A DNA stretch of 64,000 nt from Verrucomicrobiaceae bacterium (GTDB taxonomy: Bacteria > Verrucomicrobiota > Verrucomicrobiia > Verrucomicrobiales > Akkermansiaceae). A program made the translations under genes and the position numbers. Below, one piece after another: positions 34,204 to 43,278 of this stretch (position 1 is the first letter of the stretch; each line of letters opens with the position of its first letter). The DNA is taken from the NCBI GenBank assembly GCA_027485995.1, contig JAIXPW010000221.1, positions 33,486 through 97,485 of the forward strand, in the 5' to 3' direction. The notes below the pieces were generated by a model. The model made no database searches. It was not told where the DNA came from and saw only the letters and a program-made list of their open reading frames with translations.

Positions 34204-34877
34204 TTCGAAGTCTGCATGACATAGCCCACGCCACGGACCGTGCCAATCACCGACTCGCTGCCGGGTCGATCCAGCTTCTTTCTCAAGCGCATGACGAAGA
34301 TCTCCACCGTGCGGGTGTCATACTCATGCTCGCGTTCCCAGATTCGCTCGCAGATCTCATCGCGTGAAAACGTGCGGCCCGGCTCGCGCATGAACACGCT
34401 CAGGACGTCGAACTCGCGGGGCGAAAGCTCGATGCGCTCCTCGCCGCGCATTACCCGCCGTTTCTCCAGATCCATGCACAGATCGCCCACGCGGCAGTCC
34501 TTCTGCACCTCCGCCGTGCCATTGCGGCGGCCAAGCACCTCCACGCGGGCCAGCAGCTCCTCGATGGCGAAGGGTTTTGTCAGATAGTCATCTGCGCCGG
34601 ACTTCAGCCCATTGACACGGTCCCCGACTTCCGAACGAGCGGTCAGCATCATCACCCGCAGCGGCAGCTTCGCCGCACGGATGCGGGACAGCAGCTCGAA
34701 GCCATCGAAGCCCGGCAGGTTCACATCCAGCAGCACGAGGTCGAAGCGCGAGTTCGTCACCGCCTTCAGCCCGGATGGACCATCGGCGGCATGCGTCACG
34801 GAATGACCCGCCCGCGTCAGCGAGCGGCTCACCTGGCCCGCGAGTTGCGGTTCGTCTTCGACCAACAGGATGTCCAT
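34200..34877 (-). CDS. OmpR/PhoB-family response regulator
   Basis: A 225-residue regulator starting at ATG 34875-34877 (MDILLVEDEPQLAGQVSRSL). The receiver domain has the phospho-acceptor Asp in FDLVLLDVNLPGFDG and Lys in DYLTKPFAIEELLARVE. A C-terminal winged helix follows (ELSPREFDVLSVFMREPGRT, VEIFVMRLRKKLDRPG). It is coupled to the sensor kinase gene. The longer frame upstream adds 41 unconserved residues and is not used. Confidence 0.95.
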   Translation of the reverse strand: MDILLVEDEPQLAGQVSRSLTRAGHSVTHAADGPSGLKAVTNSRFDLVLLDVNLPGFDGFELLSRIRAAKLPLRVMMLTARSEVGDRVNGLKSGADDYLTKPFAIEELLARVEVLGRRNGTAEVQKDCRVGDLCMDLEKRRVMRGEERIELSPREFDVLSVFMREPGRTFSRDEICERIWEREHEYDTRTVEIFVMRLRKKLDRPGSESVIGTVRGVGYVMQTSK

Positions 34878-35091
34878 GGAGATTTGAAATGAGAATGACG
34901 TTTCAATGAAACGCGGAACGCCCAATGCGCCATGAGAAAACGCGCCGCCTTGAATAGGCCTCAAGGTAGCTTGCGTAACCGAATGGTTAGAAAAAATCAT
35001 CTTCCTACATTCAGGAGAGCTTATCGGAAGTGACGGGGACTCCCGTATTTCCGGCCTCGATTTCCACTAGCCGCCCTGAAAGGCTAAGCGA

Positions 35092-36999
35092 GTGAAACTT
35101 CATGCGCTCCTGATCACGGCCCTCGTCGGTCTTCTCCCGTCGCTCGGACACGCGGCGGTGAAGCCGAACATCGTCTTCATCCTGGCCGACGATCTCGGCT
35201 GGGCGGACACCACGCTCTACGGCCACACGAAGTTCCACAAGACGCCGAACCTGGAGCGCCTGGCCAAGCGCGGCATGACCTTCGATCGCGCCTACTCCGC
35301 CAGCCCGCTGTGCTCACCCACCCGCTCCAGCATCCTCACCGGCCAGCATCCGGCCCGCACCGGCATCACCGTGCCGAACTGCCACGAGCCGCAGGTGGTG
35401 CTTCAGGCGACCCCTGGAAAGGCCGCGCCGCCGTCGAAGAAATCCATCGCCCCCGACCCTCCGACGCGCCTCAACACGACCTGGCCGACGCTTTCAAAGG
35501 CCCTCAAGTCCGCCGGCTACGCGACCGGGCACTTCGGCAAATGGCACCTCGGGCCTGAACCCTATTCGGCGCTCCAGCAAGGCTTCGACGTCGATGTCCC
35601 ACACTATCCCGGTCCGGGTCCCGCGGGCAGTTTCGTGGCACCGTGGAAATTTCCCGACTTCGATCCGCAGACGCCGGACGAGCACATCGAGGACCGCATG
35701 GCGAAGGAGGCCGTGGCCTTCATGGAAAAACACAAGGACGAGCCGTTTTTCCTGAACTACTGGATGTTCAGCGTCCACGCGCCCTTCGATGCCAAGAAGG
35801 CTCTCATTGAAAAGTATCGCGCCAAGGTCGATCCCGCCGATCCCCAGCACAGCCCGACTTATGCCGCGATGGTCGAAAGCATGGACGATGCCGTCGGCAC
35901 GCTGCTCGACACGCTCGACCGGCTCGGCATCGCCGACCACACGATCCTCGTCTTCTTCGCCGACAACGGCGGCAACATGTACGACCGCGTCGATGGCACC
36001 ACGCCGACCAGCAACGCCCCGCTGCGCGGAGGAAAGGCGACCGTCTTCGAGGGCGGCATCCGCGTGCCCTGCGTCGTGAGCTGGCCGGGATCGATCAAGC
36101 CTGAGACTCGCAACGAAACCGTCGTCCAGAGCTGCGATTTCTACCCGACCCTCCTGGAAGCCACCGGCCTGACCGCCTTGCCCGGCCAGACCTTCGATGG
36201 CGTCAGCATGATGCCGGCCTTGAAGGGTGGCACGCTGGAGCGCGATGCGATCTTCACCTACTTCCCGCATGATCCCGGCGTGCCCGACTGGCTTCCGCCT
36301 TCCATCGCGATGCATCAGGGCGATTGGAAGCTCATCCGCATTTTCTTCGGAGGCGAGAAGGGCCAGCACCGCTGGAAGCTCTTCAACCTGCGCAAGGATC
36401 CCGGCGAGAAAAACGACCTCGTCGCCAGCGAACCGGAGCGTGTGAAGATGATGGACCAGCGGATTGAAAAATTCCTCACCGACACCAAGGCCGTGCAGCC
36501 CATCGCCAACCCCGCCTTTGATCCCGCCAAGTATCATCCCGAGGAGGAAGGCGTTCAGAACAATCGCCCGAAAGCAAAGGCCCAGCCAAAGGCAACCGCC
36601 GCCAACGACGACTCCGACCCGAAACTCCAGGGCTGGAAAGCACGTCAATGCACCGCCAGCGTGACCGATGGCATCGTCACTCTAACAGGTCAGGACGAGG
36701 CCCTCTTTCTCGGCTTCAGCGCGTCGACCGATGGACCCGTGACGCTGAGATTCCGCACCCGCTGCACCGCCGGCGGCGAGGGGAAAGTGGAGTGGCTAGC
36801 GTCTGCCAAGAATCCATCTGCCGCGAAGTCCGTGCCCTTCACCGTAAAGCCCGGAGACTGGCAGGAAATCACCGTCCAGGTCCCCGCCGAAGGCGCGATC
36901 GGCATCCTCCGCCTCTACCTTCCCGCGCAGAAACAACCTGTCGAACTCGACTGGATCGAACTGACCGGAAAGGCCAAGCCGAAGCGCTGGGAGTTCTGA
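35092..36999 (+). CDS. Secreted sulfatase (S1 family), complete
   Basis: A 635-residue exported sulfatase with a signal peptide ([18 protein letters not shown]). Metal-binding Asp33-Asp34 lie in [14 protein letters not shown]. The formylglycine motif CSPTR is at 74-78, so it needs Cys oxidation by a formylglycine-generating enzyme. A C-terminal beta domain of about 130 residues ([20 protein letters not shown] to KAKPKRWEF) follows a Lys/Pro linker. Start GTG at 35092. It removes sulfate from a carbohydrate, probably outside the inner membrane. It heads a cluster with two Gfo/Idh/MocA genes and an MFS gene. Paralogue of the left-edge gene. Confidence 0.96.
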   Translation: MKLHALLITALVGLLPSLGHAAVKPNIVFILADDLGWADTTLYGHTKFHKTPNLERLAKRGMTFDRAYSASPLCSPTRSSILTGQHPARTGITVPNCHEPQVVLQATPGKAAPPSKKSIAPDPPTRLNTTWPTLSKALKSAGYATGHFGKWHLGPEPYSALQQGFDVDVPHYPGPGPAGSFVAPWKFPDFDPQTPDEHIEDRMAKEAVAFMEKHKDEPFFLNYWMFSVHAPFDAKKALIEKYRAKVDPADPQHSPTYAAMVESMDDAVGTLLDTLDRLGIADHTILVFFADNGGNMYDRVDGTTPTSNAPLRGGKATVFEGGIRVPCVVSWPGSIKPETRNETVVQSCDFYPTLLEATGLTALPGQTFDGVSMMPALKGGTLERDAIFTYFPHDPGVPDWLPPSIAMHQGDWKLIRIFFGGEKGQHRWKLFNLRKDPGEKNDLVASEPERVKMMDQRIEKFLTDTKAVQPIANPAFDPAKYHPEEEGVQNNRPKAKAQPKATAANDDSDPKLQGWKARQCTASVTDGIVTLTGQDEALFLGFSASTDGPVTLRFRTRCTAGGEGKVEWLASAKNPSAAKSVPFTVKPGDWQEITVQVPAEGAIGILRLYLPAQKQPVELDWIELTGKAKPKRWEF

Positions 37000-37073
37000 T
37001 AAGGAGCGTGGACGTCTCCGTCCACAGCAACTCCAGTGAGCCTGCTTTGGACGGAGACGTCCAAGCTCCTTAT
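36999..37073. repeat. Near-perfect inverted repeat between convergent stops
   Basis: Two 26-nt arms, 36999-37024 (ATAAGGAGCGTGGACGTCTC, then CGTCCA) and 37048-37073, pair with one mismatch around a 23-nt loop. The element fills the whole gap between the sulfatase stop and the stop of the convergent oxidoreductase gene. It could terminate both transcripts and looks like a mobile or dispersed hairpin element. Confidence 0.8.
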
Positions 37074-37076
37074 GGT

Positions 37077-38345
37077 TCACACCTCGATCTTCCACGGCCC
37101 GCGCATGGGCTGGTTGATGAGGGCGTTGGCGGCGGGGTCGTTGAACTGGAGGGTCTTCGGGTCGAACTTGAGGCTCTTGTTGAGGCGGTGGGCGGTGACG
37201 CCCATGTTGACCATGGTGCAGGACCAGAAGCCGTTCTGCTCGTTGAGCGCGAATTTTTTCCGGGTGCGGACGCTTTCGTGGAAATCGGTGATTTGCTCGG
37301 GTGGGTCGGGCAGGGCTGCGATCTTCTTGTCGAGGTCCGGAATGTCGGATTTGAAGCCCTTGTAGATCTTGCCCTTCGGCCCGGAGATGTAGGCGGCGTC
37401 CTTGTCCTTGTTCGCGCCGTCGAGGATGATCTTGCAGCCGTCGGCGTAGGTGAACTCGATGCGCCGCCAGGTGCCGATGGCGTCGGCGTCCTGCGGATCG
37501 GCATCGATTTCAACGGAGATCGGCGCGGTGTCGTCCTTGCCGAGAATGTATTGAGCGGGGTCGAGGTAGTGCTGGCCCATGTCGCCGAGGCCGCCACCAT
37601 CGTAGTCCCAGTAGCCGCGGAAGGAGCCGTGGGTGCGATGGGCGCTGTAGGGCTTCAGCGGAGCGGGTCCGAGCCAGAATTCGTAGTCGAAGCCTTCCGG
37701 CACCGGCTGCACGGGGAGCTTGGTTTTCCCGACCCAGGTGCCGAGTTTCCAGTCGAAGCCGGTGACGCCGGAAACGGTAATGGTCAGCGGCCAGCCGAGC
37801 AGATCGTTCATCGCGGCCTTCTTGAGCTGCTTCACCGGCACGCCCATGCCGTAGAAGTTGTCCTTGAAGCGGAACCAGGTGTTGAGGCGGAAGATGCGGT
37901 TGTGCTTCTCGACGGCCTTCACCATCGCCATGCCTTCGCCGATCGTGCGGCTCATCGGCTTTTCGCACCACACGTCCTTGCCCGCCTTCGCGGCTTCGAT
38001 GCTCATCAGCGCGTGCCAATGCGGCGGGGTGGCGACGTGGATGATGTCGATGTCGTCGCGCTTCAGCACCTCGCGGAAATCGTGGTAACCCTTGATGCCT
38101 TTCTCCTCGCCGCCGGTTTGCTTCATCCGCTGGTCGAGGTGGCCCTTGTCGACGTCGCAGAGCGCCAGCAATTTCCCGGGCATGCCGAGATGCGAGGCGG
38201 AAATGCCGCCGCAGCCGATGATCGCGCGGGTGATCTCATTGGATGGCGCGGTCTGGCCACCGAGCCCGAGCACGCGGCTGGGAACGATCTGGATGGTCGC
38301 CATGGCGGCGAGGGACTTGAGGGTCTGGCGTCGGGAGAGGTTCAT
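37077..38345 (-). CDS. Tat-exported Gfo/Idh/MocA-family oxidoreductase
   Basis: A 422-residue NAD(P)-dependent sugar dehydrogenase-like protein. The N-terminus (NLSRRQTLKSLAAM) is a twin-arginine signal. The Rossmann fold begins RAIIGCGGISASHLG, and the EKP motif is in WCEKPMSRTIGEG. The C-terminal part is GFO_IDH_MocA_C2-like (KGIKGYHDF, GGGLGDMGQHYLDPAQYILG). Exported members act on oligosaccharides or sugar acids with tightly bound cofactor. Start at ATG 38343-38345, before the Tat motif. It converges on the sulfatase. Confidence 0.92.
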   Translation of the reverse strand: MNLSRRQTLKSLAAMATIQIVPSRVLGLGGQTAPSNEITRAIIGCGGISASHLGMPGKLLALCDVDKGHLDQRMKQTGGEEKGIKGYHDFREVLKRDDIDIIHVATPPHWHALMSIEAAKAGKDVWCEKPMSRTIGEGMAMVKAVEKHNRIFRLNTWFRFKDNFYGMGVPVKQLKKAAMNDLLGWPLTITVSGVTGFDWKLGTWVGKTKLPVQPVPEGFDYEFWLGPAPLKPYSAHRTHGSFRGYWDYDGGGLGDMGQHYLDPAQYILGKDDTAPISVEIDADPQDADAIGTWRRIEFTYADGCKIILDGANKDKDAAYISGPKGKIYKGFKSDIPDLDKKIAALPDPPEQITDFHESVRTRKKFALNEQNGFWSCTMVNMGVTAHRLNKSLKFDPKTLQFNDPAANALINQPMRGPWKIEV

Positions 38346-38392
38346 GGGAGTGAGTGGTGAATCGTGAATCGTGGATTTGGTTCGGAATAAAC

Positions 38393-39733
38393 TCAATGCT
38401 TCGAGTCCCCGCCGTCGGCGGATCTATCCCAGAAGAAGAGGAAGAAGATGACGGCGATGGCACCGGCCATTCCGGCTGGGAGAACCCAGAAGTTCTTCCA
38501 TTGGGCTGAGGCGGCCTGGAGGAGGTTGGGATTCACTTCGGGAAGGCCGACCGAGAACATTTGTCCGAGTTTCTCGCCGTAGCTGAGCGTCTGCGGGACT
38601 GTGGCGTCCTTGATGGCGGTGGCGAGTGAGGCGTGTCCGCCGACATGGGCGGTCATTTTCGCATCCGCGATCTGGTAGCCGAAATACATGCCGATGCCCT
38701 GGGTGAAGAAGACCAGCATCGACTGCACCTGGCTGCGCACGGTGGCGGGTGCGGCCTTGTCGGCATAGATGAAGCCGGTGACGAAGAAGAAGTCGTAGCT
38801 GATACCATGGAGCGCGATGGCGAGGAAGAGCATCCAAACGACCTGGTCGGGCGCGCCGAAGGAGAACAACAGGTAGCGCAGCACCCAGGCGAGCATGCCG
38901 ACGAGGATCATCCATTTCACCCCGAGCTTCCGGAAGAAGAACGGAATCAGAAGCATGAAGATGATTTCCGACATCTGGCCGACCGCCATCGATGAGGCCG
39001 GTTGGCGGAAGCCCATGTCGGAAAGGAAGATCGAGGTGGTGCTGAAGTAGTAGGCCAGCGGGATGCAGATCAGCGTCGAACAGACGATGAAGACCAGGAA
39101 CGAGGGCTTCTTGAGGAGCTTGAAGGCATCCAGCATCAGCAGGCTCGATAGGCTGAGCGGCTGTCCTTTCGCCGGCGGCGGGGTGGTCGGCAGGAAAAAG
39201 GCGAAGACGCCGAGCACCAGCGAGGAGGCCCCTGCGAGGGTGAAGATCTGGAGGTTGTTCGACCAGCCGAGGAAGCCGACGAGCAGGCCCGCCGCGATCC
39301 ATCCGATGGTGCCCCAGACGCGCAGGGCGGGGAACTTGCTCTGGTCGCTGATGTTGGAAAACGCGATCGTGTTGCCGAGGCCGAGGGTCGGCATGTAGCA
39401 GAGCATGTGGAGCATGAAGAGGTTCTTCACGACTCCGGCATCGCCCTTCGCCGCGAAGGATGGAACAGCGAGCATGGTGGCGCCGCCGATCAGCAGGAGC
39501 ACGCCCATCACCTTTTCAGACGGAAAAAAACGGTCTGCCACGAGGCCGAGAAAGAGCGGCGCGAAGATGGCGGCGATCGGCGCGGAGCCATAGGCGGACC
39601 CGATGATCGAAGCCAGGCCATTGGAGTCGAGACAGGACCCGAGAGTCACGAACCACGCACCCCAGAGGAAGAACTGCAGGAACATCATCACGGAAAGACG
39701 GAGCGTGACGGAGGAGGACGGAGCGGCGGTCAT
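38393..39733 (-). CDS. MFS transporter, nucleoside:H+ symporter-like
   Basis: A 446-residue transporter with 12 membrane segments. The N-terminus (RLSVMMFLQFFLWGAWFVTL), GLVADRFFPSEKVMGVLLL and the later IALHGISYDFFFVTGFIYAD are typical of the NupG/NHS branch of the MFS. In Verrucomicrobiota and Planctomycetota such transporters lie beside Gfo/Idh/MocA genes and probably carry sugars or sugar derivatives rather than nucleosides; that is inference. It is transcribed upstream of, and with, the oxidoreductase gene at 37077-38345 (47-bp gap). Start at ATG 39731-39733. Confidence 0.88.
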   Translation of the reverse strand: MTAAPSSSVTLRLSVMMFLQFFLWGAWFVTLGSCLDSNGLASIIGSAYGSAPIAAIFAPLFLGLVADRFFPSEKVMGVLLLIGGATMLAVPSFAAKGDAGVVKNLFMLHMLCYMPTLGLGNTIAFSNISDQSKFPALRVWGTIGWIAAGLLVGFLGWSNNLQIFTLAGASSLVLGVFAFFLPTTPPPAKGQPLSLSSLLMLDAFKLLKKPSFLVFIVCSTLICIPLAYYFSTTSIFLSDMGFRQPASSMAVGQMSEIIFMLLIPFFFRKLGVKWMILVGMLAWVLRYLLFSFGAPDQVVWMLFLAIALHGISYDFFFVTGFIYADKAAPATVRSQVQSMLVFFTQGIGMYFGYQIADAKMTAHVGGHASLATAIKDATVPQTLSYGEKLGQMFSVGLPEVNPNLLQAASAQWKNFWVLPAGMAGAIAVIFFLFFWDRSADGGDSKH

Positions 39734-39884
39734 GGGCAGGATGAAGGCGGATTGCGAATGGATCGGACCTCCATACTCCAGAGCATCGCCGGATCTTCCG
39801 CAAGACCGGAACACACCGGGCTTGCGGTGAAAGAAGAGTTTGGCCAGAACGGTAGTTGCAGCGTTCTTTCCGCTTTAAATTGTC

Positions 39885-41180
39885 ATGAATCCTTCTGATT
39901 TCAATCGTCGCAAGTTCCTCGGAGTCACCGGAGCCACCCTCGCGGTCGCCGGATTCCCTTCCATCGTCCGGGGCCAGGAGGCCTCCAAGCAGGTCCTGAA
40001 GGTCGGTCTCATCGGCTGCGGCGGACGCGGCACCGGAGCCGCCAGCCAGGCGCTTTCCGCCGATCCGAACGTGAAACTCTGGGCGATGGGCGACGCTTTC
40101 GCGCCCGCCATCGCGAACAGCTTGAAGCAGCTTGGAAAGTTCGGCGAGCGGCTCGATGTCCCACAAAGCCGCCAGTTCTCAGGACTCGATGCATTCAAGG
40201 AAGTCCTCGCCAGCGGAGTCGACGTGGTGATCCTCGCCACCCCTCCTGGCTTCCGCCCCCAGCACCTGCGCGCAGCGGTCGAGGCCGGTAAGCACATTTT
40301 CTGTGAAAAGCCGATGGCCGTCGACGTGGCCGGCGTGAAGTCGGTGATGGAAACCGCCAAGCTGGCGAAGCAGAAGAACGTCTCGATCCAACACGGCTTC
40401 TGCTGGCGCTTCGCCCCCGGCCTGCGCGAGGCCTACGGAAAGATCACCTCGGGCGAACTTGGTCGTGTGGTCTCGGTCTACGGCACCTACATGGGCACCC
40501 CGCCAAAGCCGCTCCAGCCCGGCATGAAGAAGCCGGACGGCATGGGCGACGTCGAGTGGCAGGTCGCGTGGTGGAACAATTTCGAATGGCTCAGCGGCGG
40601 CCCGATCCAGGAGCAGGCGATCCACACGGTGGACAAGATCGCCTGGGCCATGGGAGACGTGGCTCCGATCGCCGCGGTCGCCAACGGCGGCCGCGCGATG
40701 CGCACCGATGCCGGCAATGTTTACGACCACTACAACGTCGCCTACGAGTATCCGAACGGCGTGGTCTGTCACTTCGGCGAGCGCCAGTATCCCGGCCTGC
40801 ACGGCGAGGTGGTCGACCGCATTTACTGTGAAAAAGGCACCGTCATCTGCCCGGACTCTCCGATGGTCCTCGATACCGATGGCAAGAAGCGGAAGTGGAT
40901 GTATCGCGCCCAGGATGGCGTGGAGCAGAACATGTATCAGGTCTGCCACAACGAGTTCTTCGCCGCACTCCGCAAGGGTGAAACGATCAACACCGGCGAG
41001 TACATGGCGAACAGCACCATGCTCGGCATTCTCGGTCGCGAGGCCGCGCACACCGGCAAGCGCATCACCTGGGATGAACTCTGGAAGGCTGAACAGGACA
41101 TGGCTCCGGATACCCTGAAGTTTCCCGACGCGTTCCCAATCGCACCGGTGCCGGTGCCGGGTGTTTACAAACTCGTTTGA
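39885..41180 (+). CDS. Tat-exported Gfo/Idh/MocA-family oxidoreductase
   Basis: A 431-residue protein with a Tat signal (FNRRKFLGVTGATLAVAG). A Rossmann domain (KVGLIGCGGRGTGAASQAL) precedes the EKP motif (HIFCEKPMAVDVAG). The C-terminal substrate domain includes WNNFEWLSGGPIQEQAIHTV and a conserved C-terminus for this subgroup. It is only distantly related to the oxidoreductase at 37077. It is divergent from the MFS gene across a 150-bp promoter gap, and its end overlaps the frame of the next gene, suggesting one transcript with it and apbE. Confidence 0.93.
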   Translation: MNPSDFNRRKFLGVTGATLAVAGFPSIVRGQEASKQVLKVGLIGCGGRGTGAASQALSADPNVKLWAMGDAFAPAIANSLKQLGKFGERLDVPQSRQFSGLDAFKEVLASGVDVVILATPPGFRPQHLRAAVEAGKHIFCEKPMAVDVAGVKSVMETAKLAKQKNVSIQHGFCWRFAPGLREAYGKITSGELGRVVSVYGTYMGTPPKPLQPGMKKPDGMGDVEWQVAWWNNFEWLSGGPIQEQAIHTVDKIAWAMGDVAPIAAVANGGRAMRTDAGNVYDHYNVAYEYPNGVVCHFGERQYPGLHGEVVDRIYCEKGTVICPDSPMVLDTDGKKRKWMYRAQDGVEQNMYQVCHNEFFAALRKGETINTGEYMANSTMLGILGREAAHTGKRITWDELWKAEQDMAPDTLKFPDAFPIAPVPVPGVYKLV

Positions 41181-41200
41181 GACTCCACCGCCTCCTGCAC

Positions 41201-42310
41201 ATGGTTTCCCGTTTCATGCTCTGCGCCCCGTTGGCGCTGGTCGGAGTCGCGCACGCAGCCGACCCGCTGCCGAGACCCGCGCTGCTTCCCACCACCAAGG
41301 CCATCCATGAGCTGATCGCGAAGCAGCCGGATCCGGCGGCCGAGGCGATGAAGACGTTCACGGAAAAGGTTCCGAAGGCTGAAGATGCCACCTTTGAGCT
41401 GCTGGCGATTCCGGGTGGCGAGTTCACCATTGGATCGCCTGAAAGCGAGGCCAAGCGCACTCCTGCCGAAGGCCCGCAGAAGAAGCTCAAGATCGAGCCA
41501 TTCTGGATGGCGAAGGTCGAGACGACGTGGGCGCTTTACCGGCCCTACATGGAAAACCAGAAGGCGCGGAACAAGGATGGCACGCTCAACCGCGACAGCA
41601 ATCAAACGACCTCCGAGGCTCCTGAACAGAAGGACGGTGAAACTTTGGTCGATGTCGTCACCCAGCCGACACCACCTTATGTGCCGATGAATTTCGGCAT
41701 GGGAAATGGCTACGACAAGGACTCACCGGCCATCGGCGTGACCCAGCACGCGGCCAGCAAGTTCTGTGAATGGCTCAGCGCGCAGACCGGCCATTTCTAC
41801 CGCCTGCCGACCGAAGCCGAATGGGAATACGCCTGCCGCGCCGGAACGACCACTGCCTACAGCTTCGGCGATGAGGCCTCGAAGCTTGATGACTTCGCGT
41901 GGTCGGTCGGAAATTCCGAATATCAGTATCAGAAGGTCGGCACGAAAAAGCCGAACCCCTGGGGCCTTCACGACATGCACGGCAACGTCGCCGAACTCTG
42001 CCTCGGCCAGTTCATTCCCGATGCCTACGCTTCCCTGAAGGATGGCGATGTGAATCCCTGGACGGCCATCACGAAGCGCTATCCCACCGTCGTTCGCGGC
42101 GGGAGCTGGAACGATGATCCGGACAAGCTCCGCTCCGCCGCCCGCCGCGGCACGGATCCGGCCTGGAAGATGATCGACCCCCAGGAGCCGAAGTCACAGT
42201 GGTACTTCACCAATGCAGCCTGGCTCGGCTTCCGTGTCATCCGTCCGCTCAAGACGCCGAGTGTCGAGGAGATGCACCGCTTCTGGAACATGGACGGCGA
42301 TACCGAATGA
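41201..42310 (+). CDS. Exported SUMF1/formylglycine-generating-enzyme-like protein
   Basis: A 369-residue protein with a signal peptide (FMLCAPLALVGVAHA). The sulfatase-modifying-factor fold is clear: LLAIPGGEFTIGSP, FYRLPTEAEWEYACRAGTTT, WGLHDMHGNVAELCLG, TVVRGGSWNDDPDKLRSAAR and LGFRVIR. The cysteine pair of true formylglycine-generating enzymes is not at its expected place in the last third, and the protein is exported, so it probably binds rather than oxidises. Start at ATG 41201; a TTG 24 bp upstream overlaps the previous stop. Coupled to apbE by ATGA. Confidence 0.82.
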   Translation: MVSRFMLCAPLALVGVAHAADPLPRPALLPTTKAIHELIAKQPDPAAEAMKTFTEKVPKAEDATFELLAIPGGEFTIGSPESEAKRTPAEGPQKKLKIEPFWMAKVETTWALYRPYMENQKARNKDGTLNRDSNQTTSEAPEQKDGETLVDVVTQPTPPYVPMNFGMGNGYDKDSPAIGVTQHAASKFCEWLSAQTGHFYRLPTEAEWEYACRAGTTTAYSFGDEASKLDDFAWSVGNSEYQYQKVGTKKPNPWGLHDMHGNVAELCLGQFIPDAYASLKDGDVNPWTAITKRYPTVVRGGSWNDDPDKLRSAARRGTDPAWKMIDPQEPKSQWYFTNAAWLGFRVIRPLKTPSVEEMHRFWNMDGDTE

Positions 42311-43230
42311 AGACCCTGCTCTCCCTGCTGCTGCTGGCCTGCACGGCGCTCGCAGGGGAGTCCCGGTTCACCTTCGAGCGCGGCCTGATGGGCACGCGCT
42401 TCGCCGTCATCTGCCACGGCAGCGATGAGGCCCTCGCGAAAGCGGCGGCCGACGCGGCCTTTCAACGCGCCGAGGAAATCAACGCCGTCGCCTCCGACTA
42501 CCTCGCCGGCAGCGAACTACTACGTTTGTCCGAGAAAACCGGCCAGCTGGTGAAACTCTCTCCGCTGCTCTTCGACCTCCTCACGAAATCCCAGGACTTC
42601 GCGCGGAGGACCGCTGGCCGCTTCGATCCCACGCTCGGACCCTTGACCCGACTCTGGCGTGAGACCCGTCGCACGGGAAAACTCCCATCGCCCGAATCCC
42701 TGAACGCGGCGAAGGCCGCCTGCGGCTGGACGCTTCTGGAACTCGATCGAACCGCACAAACCCTCACCCTCAAGAGCCCCGGCATGCGTCTCGATCTCGG
42801 CGGCATCGCCAAAGGCTACGCGGCGGACGCGATGTTCGAGGTGATGAAGTCCAAAGGCTTTCCCGCCACCTGCATCGCAGCCGGTGGCGATCTCCGGCTG
42901 GGTGATCCACCTCCGGGAAAAACCGGCTGGGCCGTCGGGATCAAGACACTCGAAAAGGACAAGACCGCCGGACAGGTCGAACTTTCAAACTGCGCCGTCT
43001 CCACCTCGGGCGATCTCCAGCAGGCCGTCGAGATCGACGGCGTCCGCTACGCCCACATCCTCGATCCAAAGACCGGGCTCGGCCTCACCAAGCACCTCGC
43101 CGTCACGGTCATCGCGCTCGACGCCACCACCAGCGACGCCCTCGCCACCGCCGCCTGCGTCGCCGGACCTGAGCAAGCCGCAGCTCTCGCGAAACAATGG
43201 GGAGCCAAAGAGGTGCGGATCGCGGAGTGA
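42307..43230 (+). CDS. apbE: FAD:protein FMN transferase
   Basis: A 307-residue ApbE. The signal peptide is KTLLSLLLLACTALAG. Family motifs are GLMGTRFAV, RFDPTLGPLTRLW, LDLGGIAKGYAADAM, AGGDLRLG and the metal site in VSTSGDLQ. It attaches FMN covalently to Thr in flavoproteins outside the cytoplasm, such as NQR/RNF subunits or exported oxidoreductases. It begins within the stop codon of the SUMF-like gene. No obvious flavoprotein target is in this operon. Confidence 0.95.
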   Translation: MKTLLSLLLLACTALAGESRFTFERGLMGTRFAVICHGSDEALAKAAADAAFQRAEEINAVASDYLAGSELLRLSEKTGQLVKLSPLLFDLLTKSQDFARRTAGRFDPTLGPLTRLWRETRRTGKLPSPESLNAAKAACGWTLLELDRTAQTLTLKSPGMRLDLGGIAKGYAADAMFEVMKSKGFPATCIAAGGDLRLGDPPPGKTGWAVGIKTLEKDKTAGQVELSNCAVSTSGDLQQAVEIDGVRYAHILDPKTGLGLTKHLAVTVIALDATTSDALATAACVAGPEQAAALAKQWGAKEVRIAE

Positions 43231-43278
43231 GGGCCGCCTTAAAAGTGTGGCTCGGTCGCAGCGCCCGGGATCGGCCAT

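Noticed and set aside
35494..36648. A 384-codon minus-strand frame.
   Set aside because: It is the antisense shadow of the sulfatase gene; the equivalent shadow occurs in the left-edge paralogue.
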